Shown in pieces: positions 63,385-64,000 of a stretch of DNA of 64,000 nt (the stretch's first letter is position 1; each line of letters starts with the position of its first letter). This DNA is from Aquilonibacter sp963820185 (GTDB taxonomy: Bacteria > Vulcanimicrobiota > Vulcanimicrobiia > Vulcanimicrobiales > Vulcanimicrobiaceae), in NCBI GenBank assembly GCA_963820185.1, contig CAWFYV010000005.1, forward strand, positions 62,001-126,000, given 5' to 3'. The notes beneath the pieces are model-generated. The model saw only the letters and a program-made list of their open reading frames with translations, searched no databases and had not been told where the DNA came from. The translations under genes were made by a program, and so were the position numbers.

Positions 63385-64000
63385 TCAGCCGCCGATTTCG
63401 GAAAAAGCCCGCATACGCGAGGAGGCCTCGCCCAAGCGCAGGTGGTGGCGCTCCGGCTTGATTGCCATGCTCCCGCGCAGCAGGCCGGCAAGCTCCTCGG
63501 TCGAGGCGCCGCCGCGGAGCGGCGTACGCAGATCGACGTGCTGATCGCCGAACAGACACAGGCGCAGCCGGCCGTCCGCGGTGAGGCGCACGCGGTTGCA
63601 GCGTTCGCAGTAGTCGTGCGAGAGCGGGCTAATCACCCCGACCGCGCCGGGCGCTCCCGGAAAAGCGTAGTACCGCGCCGGGCCATTGCCCGGCGGCCCG
63701 GGCACCGGCTCGATGCGTTCCACGGCCGCAACACGCTCCAAGATCTCGTCGGACGAGACATAGGTCTCGCGCTGCACGTCGAGATTCTCATGGACCGGCA
63801 TCACTTCGATGAAACGCACGTAGACCGCACGCTCGCGCGTGAGGCGCGCGAAGTCGGCGATCTCATCGTCATTCTGGCCGCGCATGACCACACAGTTGAG
63901 CTTCACCGGTCCGAGGTCCGCGGCAATCGCGGCATCGATGCCGCGCAGCACACCGTCGAGTCCGGGCCGGCGCGCGATGCGTTCGAAGCGATCTTCGTGC
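63385..64000 (-). CDS. moaA: GTP 3',8-cyclase MoaA, 3' part (runs off the window)
   Basis: This is the C-terminal part of the radical-SAM enzyme that starts molybdenum cofactor synthesis. Visible are VKLNCVVMRGQNDDEIADFA, YVRFIEVMPVHEN, and the C-terminal [4Fe-4S] ligands in YCERCNRVRLTADGRLRLCL. The frame is open to the window edge (EDRFERIARRPGLDGVLRGI), so the N-terminal SAM cluster motif lies beyond 64000. Arg residues near the end (RGSMAIKPERHHL) fit the family. Confidence 0.93.
   Translation of the reverse strand, partial: HEDRFERIARRPGLDGVLRGIDAAIAADLGPVKLNCVVMRGQNDDEIADFARLTRERAVYVRFIEVMPVHENLDVQRETYVSSDEILERVAAVERIEPVPGPPGNGPARYYAFPGAPGAVGVISPLSHDYCERCNRVRLTADGRLRLCLFGDQHVDLRTPLRGGASTEELAGLLRGSMAIKPERHHLRLGEASSRMRAFSEIGG

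Noticed and set aside
1..64000. CRISPR arrays, tRNA and rRNA genes
   Set aside because: I looked for regularly spaced repeats and for tRNA/rRNA signatures and saw none; small tRNAs could be missed by eye.

Overview
The window reads as high-GC chromosome of a motile, diderm bacterium. The minus-strand order rpsB-tsf-pyrH-frr-uppS-cdsA-dxr-rseP-ispG is the Firmicutes/Terrabacteria arrangement, but the flagellar locus encodes P- and L-ring proteins (FlgI, FlgH, FlgA), which implies an outer membrane. Filament control is of the CsrA/FliW type. Together these fit a deep diderm terrabacterial lineage such as Eremiobacterota (WPS-2). That placement is inference, because the window holds no rRNA or other decisive marker.

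Layout. 0-2.2 kb: two tandem paralogous membrane sensor-domain proteins, a DUF3343 protein and a secreted copper-amine-oxidase-N-like protein. 2.2-3.4 kb: ispG. 3.4-11.2 kb: an island lying between ispG and rseP. It holds a degenerate aldo/keto reductase, nickel-pincer cofactor genes larE, larC and larB, a 54-residue RiPP-precursor-like peptide missed by length cut-offs, a GNAT-like protein and a full-length LanB-type dehydratase. 11.3-17.9 kb: the isoprenoid/lipid/translation operon. 18.1-28 kb: nucleotide-sugar synthesis (dTDP- and CDP-hexose), sugar methyl/acyl modification, glycosyltransferases and a sulfotransferase. 28-31.5 kb: a TauE-type permease and PAPS synthesis (cysNC, cysD). 31.5-34.7 kb: a plus-strand block with an ExeA-like ATPase, a DUF11-like protein and a glycosyltransferase. 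34.7-56.7 kb: the flagellar late/hook/rod locus (fliT-like, fliS, fliD, flaG, glycosyltransferases, fliC, csrA, fliW, flgL, flgK, flgN, flgJ, flgI, flgH, flgA, flgG, flgF, fliE, flgC, flgB). 56.7-64 kb: an ABC exporter, a zinc-finger membrane protein, a photolyase, a MITE-like element, a cytochrome c, a GNAT, an ECF sigma factor with an anti-sigma/TonB fusion, and the end of moaA.

The most unusual content is the RiPP/lar island. A Cys-free precursor peptide and a dehydratase with an apparently intact elimination domain sit next to a complete larB-larC-larE set without larA, all inside an otherwise conserved core operon. The second is a structured leader RNA of about 130 nt between fliE and flgF, behind a near-consensus sigma-28 promoter. 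It has two competing or pseudoknotted long-range helices and ends at the flgF Shine-Dalgarno and a U-tract. The flagellin gene itself has a textbook sigma-28 promoter and a leader hairpin presenting GGA in its loop, beside csrA and fliW.

Quality caveat. Many genes (akr, lanB, rseP, an SDR, a TylF-like methyltransferase, rfbC, cysNC, cysD, the 31.5-34.7 kb block, fliS, fliD, flaG, three glycosyltransferase-type genes, the anti-sigma/TonB gene) are split by single-base frameshifts, several at homopolymers, and most densely at 29.7-40.3 kb. Because core genes are hit, I treat these mainly as sequencing or assembly errors and give the reconstructed gene spans.
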